Part shown: positions 1-11,500 of the stretch, piece by piece
Position numbering within the stretch: position 1 is the first letter of the stretch
Layout of the letters: each line of letters begins with the position of its first letter
From: Obelidium mucronatum
Lineage: Eukaryota; Chytridiomycota; Chytridiomycetes; Chytridiales; Chytriomycetaceae
Assembly: GCA_025765595.1 (NCBI GenBank)
Contig: JAIVFH010000073.1
Coordinates: 62,001 to 126,000 of the forward strand
DNA length: 64,000 nt
Direction of reading: 5' to 3'
Program-made: the position numbers and the translations under genes
Notes under the pieces: model-generated
Databases searched by the model: none
What the model was told of the DNA's origin: nothing
Seen by the model: the letters and a program-made list of their open reading frames with translations, nothing else

Positions 1-204
1 ATGGGAACTGCTGGTGGAAACGGTGCCATTTCTCCAGGCCGTGTTTCTGGAACCAGAACACCAGTTGCAACTGAGAAGGAACTCTTGGAACAAGTTGTTT
101 CGCTAAAGAAGGAAAACGATGAATTGAAGAGCCAGGTGACCAACAAGGATATTCGCATTAGACAATTGGAAGCCCAGCTTGAACAATTGAAAACATCGGC
201 TTGA
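1..204 (+). CDS. C-terminal end of a coiled-coil protein (5' truncated by window edge)
   Basis: Open from the first base to a TGA at 202-204, giving 67 visible residues. The first codon happens to be ATG, but the frame reaches the window edge, so this may be only the last exon. A Gly/Ser/Pro-rich stretch (about 1-22) is followed by a heptad coiled coil (about 25-64: ELLEQVV, LKKENDELK, IRQLEAQLEQLK) that runs almost to the stop. A short C-terminal leucine-zipper-like tail usually mediates dimerisation. No family can be assigned from so little sequence. Confidence 0.5.
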   Translation: MGTAGGNGAISPGRVSGTRTPVATEKELLEQVVSLKKENDELKSQVTNKDIRIRQLEAQLEQLKTSA

Positions 205-521
205 ACAAAAAAAAAAACGCCCTGGATAGTATTTTTTTTTTCGTTTCTCTTTTTGAGTTCCAATTATTCTTTTACAAGTCGTTCCAATTAAAGTATATTT
301 GACTCTTTGCAATAGAATGATGGTAAAAGTAAGACCATCAAAGCTGAACACAGTCGATTTTGGAGTGTGTGACGCTGAGGCTGACCCCCCGTTTAAAACC
401 AACCCAACAATGAGAATAGTTGTTATTTATGATGAACGTCTTTGTCCACAATAATCATATCTATAAAAATCAACCCAATAATAAATGCCAAGTAAATCGA
501 AAATAAAATATTAGAGGCTGG
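205..521. other. Convergent 3' intergenic region
   Basis: Stretch between the stop of the plus-strand coiled-coil gene and the stop of the minus-strand zinc-finger gene. It is A/T-rich with an A10 run and T-rich tracts just after the first stop, as expected of two 3' UTRs and their polyadenylation regions. The only ORF, on the minus strand, overlaps the coiled-coil gene and shows no family resemblance. No RNA gene was recognised. Confidence 0.5.
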
Positions 522-1352
522 CTACTTCGTCAGCCTACTCTTCTTGGTACTTTTCTCAGTATGTTTTGTTCGCACATGCCGCAACAACCCATCTCGCCGT
601 TTGTACGAAAGTCCGCACGTCTCGCAAGAAAACTGATTTGTAACTTCATGAACACTTGCATGGCGCTGCAAGTCTTTTGCACGACCAAAAGTCTTTAAAC
701 ATTTCTGACAAATGTGCTTGGTTTGTGCTGCTGTTGACAGTGATGTTATTGTTGATGTTGATGTTGATGCTTGTGACGTGACCAAATTGGCTGAACCATT
801 ATTGTCAAAAAGTGTAAGACGCTTTGGCATAAATGCATTCGTATCTGAATGATAGGATTCATCATCATCATCGCCATCGTCGTCGTCGTCTTCAGAAACT
901 TCTGATGCCAGCTTTGTAGATACATCTGACGACCTCGTGCTAGCAGTTATATTGGGGGGAGAAGAAGAGGGGGCGGCGGCGGTTATCCGCACTAGATTTA
1001 ACGCAGATTCTGATTCATCTGTTTGAGAAGAAAGCTGCGGTATTTCAAACATTGTTGGCTGGTGCTGTGGTTGTTGCCAGATGATTGGTGTTGTATGTAG
1101 ATTTTGCGGGGCAGAAAACATTGGAAACAGCATTTGTTGCTGGTATCCAACGTTGGCTTGTAGTGGGAAGGTAGACGGCAATGAATAGAGATTGCCTTGC
1201 GAATTTGCCAAGAAAGTTGGTAGTGGTTGTGTCAACGACATTGAGGTGAATGAGGTCGGGTACGGCGGTGGCTGTGGAGCAATTGCCATTGGAAGCAGCG
1301 GGAAAGCTTGAACTCTCTCGCTTTCGTCGCCCTCCGACGTCTCTTGTCCCAT
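522..1352 (-). CDS. Two-finger C2H2 zinc-finger protein, putative transcription factor
   Basis: Single-exon model of 276 aa. The frame is open a little further upstream but has no ATG there, so the ATG at 1352 is chosen; an upstream exon cannot be excluded. The N-terminal two thirds is low-complexity (Pro/Gln/Ser/Thr-rich, then an acidic Asp/Glu run), typical of an activation region. The C-terminal end holds two adjacent C2H2 fingers, CQKC..H.SVH and CETC..H..TKH, followed by a basic Lys/Arg/Ser tail. Paired C-terminal fingers of this kind are common in fungal DNA-binding regulators such as the Msn2/Com2 type. The target cannot be inferred. The fingers are certain; the role as a regulator is inferred. 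Confidence 0.8.
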   Translation of the reverse strand: MGQETSEGDESERVQAFPLLPMAIAPQPPPYPTSFTSMSLTQPLPTFLANSQGNLYSLPSTFPLQANVGYQQQMLFPMFSAPQNLHTTPIIWQQPQHQPTMFEIPQLSSQTDESESALNLVRITAAAPSSSPPNITASTRSSDVSTKLASEVSEDDDDDGDDDDESYHSDTNAFMPKRLTLFDNNGSANLVTSQASTSTSTITSLSTAAQTKHICQKCLKTFGRAKDLQRHASVHEVTNQFSCETCGLSYKRRDGLLRHVRTKHTEKSTKKSRLTK

Positions 1353-1470
1353 ATCTGTGGCGGTGTTATTTAACGGTTTGAAAAGACAAATTTCACCGAC
1401 CGGCACCCCAAAAAATTTACCAATATCGGTTTATTATTAAAAATCACTGGCCGGAAACTCACCACAAAAT

Positions 1471-4400
1471 TTAACGACTGACAGCAACAACTCTCTTACG
1501 TTTGTTTTTACCCTTTCCACCCTTAACTTCTTCAGGATCTTCCTCCCCAATTGCATCTAGGAAATCTTTCGAGTGGTTGGCATCCCAATCCCGTCGCATG
1601 AACTTTAATCCAGCAAGGTTGAATCCAATTGTATCACGCTCTTTGCGCAATGCAGCAGGCAGCAATGACTTGAGTTGGAGAAGGACAGGTCGACACACTC
1701 TCGATGATACAATCTCGCTTTGATGACTTTGAAGAATGTGATGAAGTACACGAGAAGACATGTGCGCATTCCACCGCTGTTTTTTTTTGGGGGGGTTATT
1801 TATCAGTTTATCATTCTTCAAGATATGAACACTGAGAAGCAAATCCCACCTGTTGAACCCACACCAACAAGATTTTGAGCAATTCTATCACTTTCGCAAA
1901 TGGCAATACTAATAAAGCCTGTTCCAAATCACCCGACCGAATCCCTTCGACAACATGGAGAACGTATGCTTCGGGTGGCCAGTCTTCCAATCCAGCAGAG
2001 ACAACATACGGATTGCTTGGTTCAGGTTTCGGTTTCTCTTCCAGCTTTTCTTTAGTTCCATCTTTCGCGGCAAGGGCTTTTGCCACTCTTGCCTTTTCCT
2101 CCCACCTTTCAAGCGCTTTCGCATCCAATTCCTTCTTTTCAGTTTCTTCTTCGCAAATGTTCATTGCTGCAATAATCTTTTCTCCAGCCAGTAAAGTCTG
2201 TGTGGTCTTGCGCGCTGCGTCTCCTACTTCTGCTGCCTCTCCGCTAGTTCCCATCCCTGAAACAGACTTTGATAATCCATCGATATCAGCATCAGTTGCG
2301 ACACCAGATCCAATGGCGCGATTGTTTTTCTCATCCTCATCCAAGTTTGTTTTCTCGTACATTTCTTCCAGTTCTCTTTCCCGTTCTTCTTCAAGAGCAA
2401 ACTGAAGGAAAAAGAAGAGAGAGAGAGAGAAAAAAAAAGGAAAAGCAAAGTTAAACACACATTAAAAACAAAATAATCACAGAAGAAGGAAGTGAAAAAA
2501 AACAAACCTGTTCATCAGTTTTTTCCCAAATACGAATAGAACGGTCATGAGATCCAGAAACTACAATTGACCCGTACTTTCCAACTGCAAGAGCCCAGAC
2601 TTCACCATGGTGACCTTGAACTTTCATGATTTGCTCAAACTGTTTTTGGATAAGTTTTTCTCTCAAAATAAAAAAATAAAAAAAACAAAAACAAAAATAA
2701 AAATAAAAATTCAGCCAATTTACCTTATCCGCGTCCCACCATTTGACCAGCCGGTCTTTACCACCTGTAACTAGGTAATGGGTTCCAAACACCCACCGAA
2801 CCGCCATAACACTATCGTCATGGGCTCTCAAGCTCCGATGGCAATCACCAAAATCAAGACCCCAAATCTTGACACTCTTGTCTGCACTTCCTGTTGCAAT
2901 CAGCGTCCCATCCGAGGAAATATCCATGCTCAAAACCGGCAACGTGTGCCCATACAAACTCAAGAAAAATTTCAAAGTATCAGCATAAAACACTTTGACG
3001 GTAGAATCCAACAGCGACACTGCCAGCAACTTTCCATCGTGACTATGACGGATGGCAAGAACATCTTCATTGAGCTTCAACGTTCGGACGTGCGTCAAGG
3101 TGAGTTTCTTGGTCCCACTTCCCTTCTCCTCCATCAATGCAAACTCCCAGAACTTGACATCCTTGTCAGCGCTTCCGGTAGTGATTCCGCGGCGATCAGG
3201 CCAAACTTGGAGAGACCAAATCGCGCCTTCATGCGCCTGGATATTTTCAATCATTGTATAACTACCCAAATGGAAAAGTTGAAGTTCTCCCGTTTTTGTT
3301 CCAATCACAACGTGGTTGTTTCCAGGAACAAAAGTTGAACAGAGCGCGTATCCAGAATCCATTGTTGAAAGGCACTTTTTGGTTTCAACGTTCCAGAGCT
3401 TGATGCTGTTATGCGATCCGGAGACAAGAGTTGCATCATCGCTGCTCAAGGCAAGAGTACGGATATCATTTCGGTGACCGGCTGAATCCAGCACAAGTTC
3501 TTGGCGTGTTGGTTCTTCTTTGGAGTCGAGCCCGGCAGCATGTACTTCGATTTGATTTGTTGTTAATGAGCAGACGATATGGAATGCGACATCTTCTTTT
3601 GAAGTGGAAGCGGACTTTGTGGATGGAGATACATCTATGGAGCGGATTTTTCCTCCACATCGAATGGCACTGACACGAGGGATCTCATCCGCCAATGAAA
3701 GGATTGGCTTGCTCTCGTCGGTTTCCATTTCGTCGGCTTTCTTTTCCTTGTTGCGACGCTGTTTTAAACGTGCTTCACGTTTCCGAAGTTCGGATTCGGT
3801 TCGGATTTTGTAGACTTCAGCGATACGATCGGTTCCCTGAAAGACATGAAAAAAAAATACGAAAAACAAAATTATGAATAAAACCAAATAATCAAAATTT
3901 TAAAAAAAAACACACACCCCGCCCTCACCTGTACAACAAGGTATCGCCTGGAATCATGTACCCGGATAGTCAACACACGTTCTTTACTTTGGCGTTCCAA
4001 AACACCAAGAGAAGTAACACATTTCCTCAAAGTCTTTTGAGCCGCTTCTTCTTCAGCTTTTTTGAACTCATTCAATTTGACATCATCAATGTCCATGTTG
4101 AAAGAGGATCCAATGGCGCCATTGTCAACTGGCTCCAGTTTGTCGGCAAGGACTTTTAGATCCAGTTTCCATACACGGACTTCTCCTTCAGATCCACCAG
4201 TGACGATCATTTTTGTATGTCTATCAGAATTTGATTCATTGTCTTCTTGGACGTTTCCTTCAAACATGTCGATTGCCCAAACTTCGCCACGATGAGCAAT
4301 AACTGTTTCAACGCAGTGCTGGGTTCCTATGTTTTTATTTGTTATTTGTTTTGTTCAAAGAAAGTGCACAAAAACAGCACACCCAAATGCAAAAAAAAAA

Positions 4401-5093
4401 GGGGGAACATACCTAAATCCCAAAACTTCATCATAGTATCTTTCGAACAACTAACAAGATGATCGCAAACAAAACCAGCACTGTTGGATTCAATAAATCG
4501 GAGCCCCGTAATCTGATCCTTGTGTCCCCGAAGTCTGTACAACCCAGTTTCTGAAATCGTGTCCCAAATAACCAGATCTGTATCTTTACTTCCAGACGCG
4601 AGTCGTGAACCATCGCTCGAGAAACAAAAGGCTGTTACTGCGGTTTTGTGACCAGTGAAAGTTGTCGTTGTTGCGCCAGTTTCAAAGTCCCACAAACGAA
4701 TGGAACCGTCAGCGTAACTTTTTAATGAAGGACAGGCAATAAATATTTCGTATTTTAAAAAATAATAAGGCAGAGAGTATGCTAGTTATCTCAAACGTAC
4801 CCTACTGCAAACTTGTCGCCAGTGGGATTCCTCTCGATGCAAGTGACTTCCGAGTTGTTGTCAATGTCTTCCCATGAAGCCATCTAAATCCAAAAAGTCA
4901 AATCGTATGTAGCCAGTTTGATTGGGGGCAACGAACGCACCAGTTCGCCCTTTCTGAGATCCCAAACAGCAACGTTTTCGAGAGCAGGAACTACAGCACA
5001 TTTCGCATCTTTCGAATAGCAAATAGGACCACTGCTGCTACTGACTATCCCCAGCGATGCGGCTTGCTTGTATTTCAAATAGAGTTTTGGCAT
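1471..5093 (-). CDS. UTP12: UTP12/DIP2 (WDR3), small-subunit processome WD40 protein
   Basis: Eight exons: 5093-4941, 4883-4801, 4717-4413, 4326-3929, 3836-2724, 2639-2508, 2401-1850, 1776-1471. The joined frame is 1013 aa, near the family's usual 900-1000. UTP12/DIP2 (WDR3 in animals) is a UTP-B subunit of the U3 snoRNP processome and acts in the nucleolus on 18S rRNA maturation. The start (MPKLYLKYKQ) matches the family. Two WD40 propellers follow, with recurrent GH..V and SGS.D..I..W repeats. The C-terminal third is the helical Utp12 domain (from about residue 860), ending in a basic KGKNKRKR tail typical of nucleolar proteins. An acidic, Lys-rich insert lies near the junction of the propellers (about 305-345). 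Most introns are phase 0. Confidence 0.95.
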
Positions 5094-5169
5094 GGTGTTC
5101 GCAGGTTTGGTTGGTTGTTGATAAAAACAAAAAGAAAAAAAAAGAAAGATCAAAAACAAAAAGTTGTTA

Positions 5170-6103
5170 TTATTCGCCCAAACGCGGCAGCTGCCAAATG
5201 GTGGTGCGCCGCATCAACCGTACAAAGTCCTCTTCGCCGATTTCACCGTCATTGTCTTTGTCGCCTTCCTCAACCATTTCCTTGATTTCTTCCGACGTAA
5301 ACTCCTCGCCAACAAGATCGGCAATGTTCTTGACGTGGATTGCCGAGATTCGCATTCGACTGACATTCAAAGCTTCTCGAATCACGTGGAACAGCTTCTG
5401 CATCTCAGCTTTCGCCATCGTATTGACAAGCCGTTTTGTGATCATTGCCAGAAACTCTTCATAGTCGATCGTTCCGCTTCCGTCCTTGTCCATCTCTGAC
5501 AGCATTTGCTTGTTTTCTTCCTTTGTTGGCTCGAAACCCATGGCCTTCATTGCAATTCTGCATGTTACTTACTTAGTTCAGTGGCAGTGGCAGTGGCAGT
5601 TGAGAAGGAAGAGAATACCTCCATTCCTTGTTTGTGATTGAGCCTGAGCCGTCCGTGTCGAACAGGTGGAATGCTTCTCTGATCTCTGAGTTCTGCTCTT
5701 CGGACAGCGTCAGCACGCGTGGCTTTGGCTTTGACGACGGAGCGACTTTGTTCTTTGGCCGGATGCCCACGTGTTGCGGCTGCTGCTGCTGCTGCTGCGG
5801 CTTGCCGGCCTGTGTTTGCTGCTCGGGCAGCGCGTCGCTCGGCCGCCGGTTCGAGGCGGTCGCCGACACGCGACGCGCCGACGCGCGGCGGCCGCGGTCC
5901 TTGTCGCTCTCGAGGTCGCCGTCGTGCGACACCGTGACGTTCGGCGGCGCGGGCGGCCCAGGCGGCCCAGGCGGCCCAGGCGGCCCAGGCGGCCCAGGCG
6001 GCCCGGGCGGCGTGGCCCGCGGCGCGATGCCCGGGATCGGCGCGTGCGCACTGACGTTGGTCGGCGTCTTGCGCGCGTGCGCGACGGGCGCGAGCGTCGA
6101 CAT
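5170..6103 (-). CDS. Centrin-family EF-hand protein with long collagen-like N-terminal extension
   Basis: Two exons (6103-5619, 5557-5170), 290 aa; ordinary centrins have about 165-170. The C-terminal 150 residues are centrin: EF1 loop at about 149-160 ([12 protein letters not shown]), the hallmark [13 protein letters not shown] linker, EF2 loop at 185-196 ([12 protein letters not shown]) and EF4 loop at 261-272 ([12 protein letters not shown]). EF3 has lost its acidic ligands ([10 protein letters not shown]) and probably does not bind calcium. Centrins act at basal bodies and spindle poles. The first 130 residues are disordered, with six or more Gly-Pro-Pro triplets at about 32-54 and a poly-Gln run. 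No ATG lies between 6103 and the EF-hand region, so the extension is part of the natural reading frame. It is divergent from the epimerase gene across 65 bp. Confidence 0.9.
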
Positions 6104-6168
6104 CTGTTGATGATCAAAAGAGAATTGTCACTCGACGAAATAAGTAAGTAAAATAAACACAAGCGCAG
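6104..6168. promoter_or_regulatory. 65-bp bidirectional promoter between centrin and epimerase
   Basis: The centrin-like gene starts at 6103 on the minus strand and the epimerase gene at 6169 on the plus strand. All promoter and 5' UTR sequence for both must lie in these 65 bases or inside the neighbouring genes. The stretch is AT-richer than the flanking centrin exon. No clear TATA box is seen. Confidence 0.45.
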
Positions 6169-7819
6169 ATGGATCAGCTGAATGGGCCCCCTCAAAGACC
6201 ATGCACGATCCCGTGTATTCTAGTGGCCGGCGGCGCAGGATACATTGGCTCAAACACCGTCTTGGAGCTGCTGACCAGAAATAACTGCACAAAACAATCA
6301 AACTGCCTACAGCCACTATGGGAGGTCGTTGTAGTCGACAATTTGAAAAACTCAAACATCAGTGAGTTGAAAACTGCTTCGGAGGACATCGGCTGACTTC
6401 ATCATCATCATCATTGCTATAGGTGGTCTGGTTCATGCCCAACAGATTGCCAACAGGAAGATCCACGCGTTTCATCAGATAGATCTCCTTGATAAGAATG
6501 CCGTGCAAAAAGTATTCTCTTTGCATCCTGAAATATGGGGAATCATTCACTTTGCATGTATTGGATTCAATCAAATTCATTTTTTGTCACTCACAATCAT
6601 CATAATTTTCTTCAGCCGCAAAGTCTGTTCCAGAGTCGTGGTCGAATCCTCTATTGTACTACAACTTAAACCTCGGATCTACTCTAAACTTACTGGAATG
6701 CTGCGCCAAATCATCTCGTGAAATTCACTTTGTCTTTTCTTCTAGTGCTTGTGTCTATGGAGAATCGCTGGACGAACAGCAGTATAACTTTAACGGGAAT
6801 CATGTGAAAGGAGTGACTGAAGACTGTCCAGCAAAACCAAAATCGCCATATGGGCGCACCAAGCTTATAATTGAAGACATGATTCGTGACGTGTGTGCAA
6901 CATACACAAAGGGGGCAAAGCTACGCGCAGCTATACTTCGCTACTTTAATCCCGTGGGTAAGAGCAATTGAGCGCCTCTTGCAATGGTTTTCACACAATT
7001 GAAAAGATTTTTAATTATCTCAACTAAAAAAAAAAGGTGCACACGCTTCTGGGTATTTGGGCGAAAACAACGGAACCCAAGAGCCATCAAACTTGGTTCC
7101 CATAGTAACTCGTCTTGCACGAAAGATAAAGAGAGAGAATTTCAATTCGAAACCTGCCACAACTACCGCCGCCATCAAGCCGTTTAAAATATACGGCAGG
7201 GATTGGCCAACACCAGACGGCACTCCCATCCGCGACTTTTTGCACATTACAGACCTGGCAACTTCCCACGTATTTGCACTCGAGCATCTGTTGATGCTGA
7301 GCCCTCCTTCGACTGCTACACCGGATTCTTTATTGTGGAACTGCGTAACGTACAACATTGGATGCGGTATAGGCCACAGCGTATTGCAAGTTGTGAAGAC
7401 TGTTGAAAAGATCAGCGGAGTTGAAATCCCGATTGAGGTTTGTGGCCGTCGAGAAGGCGATGTTGGGGTTGCCATATCAGATTCAACAAAGGCCATGAAG
7501 GAACTGCATTGGAAAAGCGAAAGAGTGAGTGTTCCGAACCTTTCAATTTTTTTCTTCTGGTTCACTGAAAAAAAAAAAACAATAATCCGTTAACAGACGT
7601 TGGAGGTAATGTGTCAGGATGCATGGAATTTCGAAATGTTGCATCTTGAACCAGAGGTACAGAGATCGATTAATTCACGTATTTTTTTAACGCGCGCGAT
7701 TTCTGGTTTCGTAGGATGTACAGTTGTGGAAATCAAAACAACCTTGTCAGGAAATGGAGGGTACAAATACTTCTGTCGAGCTTTCAGCCGTAGTGGCAGC
7801 CGCAGCAGAACATTTATAA
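6169..7819 (+). CDS. GALE: UDP-glucose 4-epimerase
   Basis: Six exons (6169-6361, 6423-6557, 6616-6957, 7037-7524, 7597-7656, 7715-7819), 440 aa. It interconverts UDP-glucose and UDP-galactose in the Leloir pathway, in the cytosol. It is a short-chain dehydrogenase fold: NAD-binding GGAGYIGSN at 21-29, then IHFA.AKSVPES, the catalytic Ser in SSSACVYG and the Tyr/Lys pair in SPYGRTKLI, then RYFNPVGAH and the substrate-side GRDWPTPDGTPIRDFLH. It is about 100 residues longer than the usual 340, from small insertions and a tail ending in an Ala-rich stretch. It has the epimerase domain only, without the mutarotase domain fused in yeast Gal10. A galactokinase gene lies at 55-57 kb. Intron 3 ends in an A-run directly before its AG. 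Confidence 0.96.
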
Positions 7820-7945
7820 TAAGACAGCAAAGGTTATAAAAGTATAAAAGTTAATAAACCGGCATTTTCTTTGAATGGCCGTCATTGTTGCTATTGTTTC
7901 GCAACCCAACAGCGAATTAAAAAAAAAAGGCAACGAACACAAGAA

Positions 7946-8456
7946 ATGGGTGCCCCACCAGCAACTGACGAAGAACGCCAAAACGCCATCTTTTATGATA
8001 GAATCCAAGCAGAAACAATCAAGAAGGAGTTGCGCGTTCACCATTTGTATGAACATTACGCGTTAAGCCCATCAGTGAAGACCAGTGAGTTGGGGATGTA
8101 TGATAATATGATACCCGTAAAATTAACATTTCTTTGTGATTCAGAACTTGTCATTAATAACAAGCCCCAGGCTATGAACTTGCAGAATACAGACAAGGAC
8201 GCAGAAGACGGTAATGAGAAGACAGAAATAACAGGCCTGTACTTATGCAACTGATTTTGTAGAGGAATACAACATCAAGTCCAAAATCCAATCAATGGTG
8301 CCAAGAGATCGATACCCAGTTCCCATCACATCATCCCAAATGTATGGATGGGATTCCAAGACCCTCTTTCGATCGCTAGACAAGAGATTCAGTCATCCAC
8401 GAGTTCAGTGTGATATCACAAAATCGTATGGCCAGACGTTTGGCTCGAAAAAGTAA
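7946..8456 (+). CDS. CFAP144: CFAP144 (FAM183) ciliary/flagellar axoneme protein
   Basis: Three exons (7946-8084, 8145-8210, 8263-8456), 132 aa, matching the family's 130-140. The first ATG in the open frame is 7946. Family landmarks are present in order: N-terminal IKKELRVHHLYEHYALSP, a central KLVINNKP, the conserved PVPITSSQMYGWD and a final RFSHPRVQCDIT motif. CFAP144/FAM183 is associated with the lumen of axonemal doublet microtubules and is found almost only in organisms with motile cilia or flagella. Its presence argues for a zoosporic organism. It lies between the epimerase gene and SEC7, both on the same strand. Confidence 0.88.
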
Positions 8457-8535
8457 AACTTTTTAGTAATTTGAGTACCCTTTTTTTTTTATGAAATAAA
8501 CGAAAAAAATTGTTCTGGAACAGTTAAATACAATA

Positions 8536-11500
8536 ATGAACAACAACCCCCACAGTGGAGGTGAAACCTTCATCAAACACACCCTCGAGCTTTTTTCTAA
8601 AGAGGGAAAGAAGCTACCGGCGCTGCTGGCGAGCGCAAAGCAAGCCCTGAGTATGGGCCTCCCAACGCCCACTTTTTATTTTTGACTAAATCCCACTTTT
8701 TTATAGTTGCCCTTGACAAGAAGGAGCCTGATCTTCAATCGATGCAGACGATATTTCAACCCTTCCAAATCGCATGTCAGTCGCGTCAACCTATTCTAGC
8801 CACAACGGCTATTGACTGTCTTGGGAAGCTCTTCACGTACAACTACTGGGGGCGTTGCAATATCTCCTCTGATATCAGTGAAGATGATGAAAACGATGTT
8901 ATTGCGCCACTCACGTCCTCAGAAGTTGGGGGTTTAACTCCAGCCAACAGCAGCCCAACCCGAAGCAACTCTGGCCAGTTCAAAGCCTCCGCCGCCGACC
9001 CCGAAGACGAACGCGATGGTTTTGAAGCCGACAAACACGACAAGAGTTCCTGTGGAATAGTCGGACAAGTTGTAGACACAATCTGCGACGTGTTTTCCGG
9101 GGGTGATTCGACCGACGATAAACTCCAACTGCAGATTGTCAAAGCTCTCATGAGTGCAATTTCAACATCTGATTTGAAGTCGGCGATTCATGGGGCTGTA
9201 TTGTTGAGAGCGATTCGGACCACGTACAACATTTTTTTGTTTTCAAAGTCCCAGACGACCCAGATGTTGGCGCAGACTACTCTTCAACAAATGGTTCAAG
9301 CGCTTTTTGGTAGGGTTAGTGCTCCTGCGGTTTCAAAACCAATGGCAAGGGAAATCAGTTTGATTGCAGCGGATAGTCCGGGAAGTATGCAGAGTAGCAT
9401 TGTCCTTGACTCGCCGCAACCTGGAACTACGCGTGCATCTGTTGCAAATGGGAGTCTTGATAGTGGCGTGGGTGGATCAAAGCTAGCCAACAGTCAAGAG
9501 AGCAAGTAAGGAGTCAACCGGCTAATTCATTTTTTTTTTTTTTTTTTTTGGTTCAAGACATCTGATCCAACTCATTATAATAGCTCGTCGATTTCACAAG
9601 ACTCGACCGAAATCAAAAGAAAAAAAGATCCCTTGAATCAAACTTACAGAGATTTGCATTTGGTTTTCAGGGCGCTTTGTAAACTCAGCATGAAGCAAAT
9701 TCCGCCACAAGAGGGGTAAAAAAAAATTTTATTCAGGGTTTCTTTCAAAATACGTTCCTAAAGATAAATGCTTCTCCATTTACTTATCTATATGGCCATA
9801 GATCTGGGACAGATTTAAAGACGCCTTCCATGAGATCTAAGCTTCTTGCTCTGCACTTGATCAATATGATTCTTTCCAGCCATCTTTACGTGTTTTTGGT
9901 TTCGACTCCATGCTTATTTCCGGTTGCCACAACCCGAGAGAATAGCTTGTTCATTCACGCGGTGAAGCAATACTTGTGCCTGACTTTGAGCCGCAATACT
10001 GTGAGCACAATCCCGCAAGTGTTTGATGTGAGCATGGAGATTTTCGGAAAGGCATTAGTTGGACTCAGAACAGCATTGAAGGTAATATTATCAAAAGAAA
10101 AAAAAGCCGTTTTATTTTCTTAATTTTTTTTTCCTTTTTCTTCTTCTCCATTTTTTTTTTAATCCTTGCCTTCAAAAAATAACAGAGGGAATTATCCGTT
10201 GTATTCACTGAAATAGTGATCCCCATTGCCGAAGTGAAAACAGCCGTAACATTTCATCAAAGAACGTCTCTGCTAAAATCCCTCCTTCGAATCCTAAGCG
10301 ACTCAAACGCAGACGGAGGCAAGATTTTGGTGGAGATTTACTTGAATTATGATTGCGACTTGGAAGCAACCGCCCAAGAAAACGTCTGGGAGCGACTCAT
10401 CAACACCCTATCCATGTTGATTCAAGAAAACAACAACGCACCCAACAACACGGCTATAACTCCAAGCACGGTCTCCAGTGGAGTGTCGTACTCTAACGGG
10501 CCGCCGTCCTTGACAACGGCAAGTTTGGTCACGTATACGAAAGACCAAGTTAGAGAATTGAGCACAACAGTGGGAGACCATAATGAATTGAAGAGGCGGG
10601 GTTTGGAGCTTTTGGTGCGCGGAATTCTCAAACCACTGGTTTCTTGGATATCAGCAAAAGTTGAAGCAGACGCGAAAAAGTCATCAGACACGCAAAACGC
10701 GAGCAATGATAAAGATTTTGAATCGGGGCTGGGGTTACTGAAGGATGGCGATAACAAACCAATGACGAGTGTGGATGATCCAACTCAATTCCAGAATTTG
10801 AAACACCGGAAACAAGTGTTGTTGGAAGGAATCAAGAGGTTCAATACGAAGCCGAAAAAGGTGTTGTTTTTTTCTTCTTCTTTTTTTTGTTTTGGTGGTG
10901 ATTCTGAAAACTATGTTATAGGGCATGCAATACCTACTTGACTCTGGATGCATTCCGTCAAGAACACCAAAAGATATCGCCACATTTTTGCTCCATACTG
11001 AAGGTTTAAACAAAACAATGATTGGAGAGTTTCTTGGAGAAGGGTAAAAAACTTAACACTTCCAAAAGACAAAATTAAATCCCTCTTTTTTTTCTTCGTC
11101 TATTACATATAGAGATGAAGAAAACATTGCAATTATGCACGCATTCGTCGATGAGATGGAATTTTCCCACATGCCATTCGTGACTGCATTAAGAACGTTT
11201 TTGCAATCCTTCCGTCTCCCAGGAGAGTCCCAGAAAATCGATCGATTCATGCTCAAGTTTGCTGGCCGATATCTGCAAGGCAATCCCACAAGTTTCTCCA
11301 GCGCCGACACAGCTTACGTCTTGGCTTACAGTGTGATTATGCTCAACACGGATCAACACAATACTCAAGTTAAAAAAAGAATGACGAAAGCGGATTTCTT
11401 AAAAAACAATCGGTATTCCTTTTTTTCCTTTTTTCATAATAATAATTTTTTTTTTCTTTCTTTTATGGTGCTGACATTTACCCCCCCATTTCCAGAGGCA

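Noticed and set aside
5710..6195. Long Arg-rich ORFs antisense to the centrin 5' end
   Set aside because: They arise from the GC-rich 9-bp repeat read in other frames; composition is nearly all Arg/Pro/Ser with no family pattern.
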